Source of the DNA: Actinomycetota bacterium
Lineage (GTDB): Bacteria > Actinomycetota > UBA4738
NCBI GenBank assembly: GCA_005888465.1
Contig: VAYJ01000062.1
Span: 10,783 to 18,638 of the forward strand
DNA: 7,856 nucleotides
Direction of reading: 5' to 3'
Positions 7,462 to 7,856 of this stretch are shown piece after piece (position 1 is the stretch's first letter; each line of letters opens with the position of its first letter). Below the pieces are notes generated by a model. The model was not told where the DNA came from. It saw only the letters and a list, made by a program, of their open reading frames with translations, and did no database searches. The position numbers and the translations under genes were made by a program.

Positions 7462-7469
7462 CCCCCTTT
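7462..7469 (-). promoter_or_regulatory. Ribosome binding site of the S53 peptidase gene
   Basis: On the minus strand AAAGGGGG lies four bases before ATG 7457. It fixes the start at the signal peptide and rules against the 52-codon upstream extension, which has no such site and would bury the signal sequence. Confidence 0.6.
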
Positions 7470-7594
7470 CGGGATGTCTGCAATCCGCTCTACCCGGAGT
7501 GCCGCCGATTTGGCAAGAGCAACGGGCGAATCGGTCCCACGCTGTCCCGGAGGTTTCCGCCCCGCCCGCTCGGGTAGCACCAGGAGAGGACCGC

Positions 7595-7602
7595 AAAGGA
7601 GG
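7595..7602 (+). promoter_or_regulatory. Ribosome binding site of the small basic protein gene
   Basis: AAAGGAGG, a near-complete match to the 16S rRNA anti-Shine-Dalgarno sequence, lies four bases before ATG 7607. It is the strongest ribosome site in the window and supports this short, edge-truncated gene. Confidence 0.75.
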
Positions 7603-7606
7603 AGCC

Positions 7607-7856
7607 ATGCCACAACGAGCCTGGAGCGCCAAGCGGGAACGTCAGTACAAACACATCAAGTCGGGACTCCGCGAGCGCGGCGCGAGCGAGGGGCGCGCCG
7701 AGGAGATCGCCGCCCGCACGGTCAACAAGGAGCGAGCCCGGACCGGTGAGGCGCGGCGGTCCTCGCGACTGTCTCGGACGGACATCTCGTCCGGGCGGCG
7801 CGGCGGCCTGCGCTCGCACACTGGCGCCCGCGGTCGGACCCGCGACCAGCTCTACG
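7607..7856 (+). CDS. Small basic protein resembling 'plasmid stabilisation protein' family (3' end outside window)
   Basis: Eighty-three codons are visible before the right edge, starting MPQRAWSAKRERQYKHIK. The segment RAEEIAARTVNKERARTGE and the later SSGRRGGLRSHTGARGRT and RDQLY pieces match my memory of short bacterial proteins commonly annotated as plasmid stabilisation proteins, which often end in a Rho-N/SAP-like helical segment; that part would lie outside the window. The visible part is very rich in Arg and Lys, has no signal peptide or membrane segment, and could bind nucleic acid. The annotated name is historical; I know of no established role in plasmid maintenance, and there is no toxin-antitoxin partner here. 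It is transcribed away from the peptidase gene. The frame is open to the edge and the start is secure because of the ribosome site. Confidence 0.85.
   Translation, partial: MPQRAWSAKRERQYKHIKSGLRERGASEGRAEEIAARTVNKERARTGEARRSSRLSRTDISSGRRGGLRSHTGARGRTRDQLY

Larger units (their letters stand above)
7458..7606. other. Divergent intergenic region between the peptidase gene and the small basic protein gene
   Basis: These 149 bases must hold the promoters of two divergent genes. The only -35-like elements I see are TTGGCA on plus (7510-7515) and TTGCCA on minus (7516-7511), which overlap. Neither has a good -10 at the right distance; the best on minus is TAGAGC after 18 bases. I do not call a specific promoter. 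Confidence 0.4.

Noticed and set aside
7487..7516. Minus-strand promoter TTGCCA-18-TAGAGC for the peptidase
   Set aside because: The -10 matches only three of six bases and the spacing is long, so it is too weak to call.

Overview
The window is visibly GC-rich with strong G/C preference at third codon positions. Together with DrrAB-type ABC transporter genes, an actinobacterial-style membrane histidine kinase with HisKA_3/HATPase domains, and a secreted S53 peptidase, this suggests an actinomycete-like bacterium (Actinomycetota). That assignment is inferred from gene content, not from a marker gene. I see no tRNA, rRNA, CRISPR array, transposase or phage gene.

Layout, left to right. (1) 1-1597, plus strand: the 3' part of an ABC ATPase gene, cut by the left edge, followed with a 4-base overlap by its ABC-2 membrane permease. 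These form a two-gene export operon. (2) 1598-3433, minus strand: a protein with two tandem alpha/beta-hydrolase domains whose nucleophile positions are Arg and Cys instead of Ser. Its frame meets the permease stop codon and runs on without a stop, antisense through both transporter genes, to 434. A plausible promoter sits just upstream of its start. (3) 3698-5738, minus strand: a multi-TM/GAF/HisKA_3/HATPase sensor kinase broken into two frames by a one-base shift near 5255. (4) 5739-5972: a non-coding spacer with a palindrome overlapping a candidate kinase promoter and a strong stem-loop terminator for the next gene. (5) 5973-7457, minus strand: a secreted sedolisin-family (S53) serine-carboxyl peptidase with a signal peptide and a complete set of catalytic residues but no room for the usual large propeptide. 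(6) 7458-7606: a divergent intergenic region. (7) 7607 to the right edge, plus strand: a small, very basic protein of the kind often annotated as a plasmid stabilisation protein, cut by the edge.

The genes do not form one obvious pathway. The transporter pair works together. The tandem hydrolase, the kinase and the peptidase share a strand, but each has its own spacer or signals, so they look separately transcribed. The points most worth a second look are the degenerate tandem hydrolase, its missing stop codon, and the frameshifted kinase. I found no convincing evidence of a new multi-gene system.
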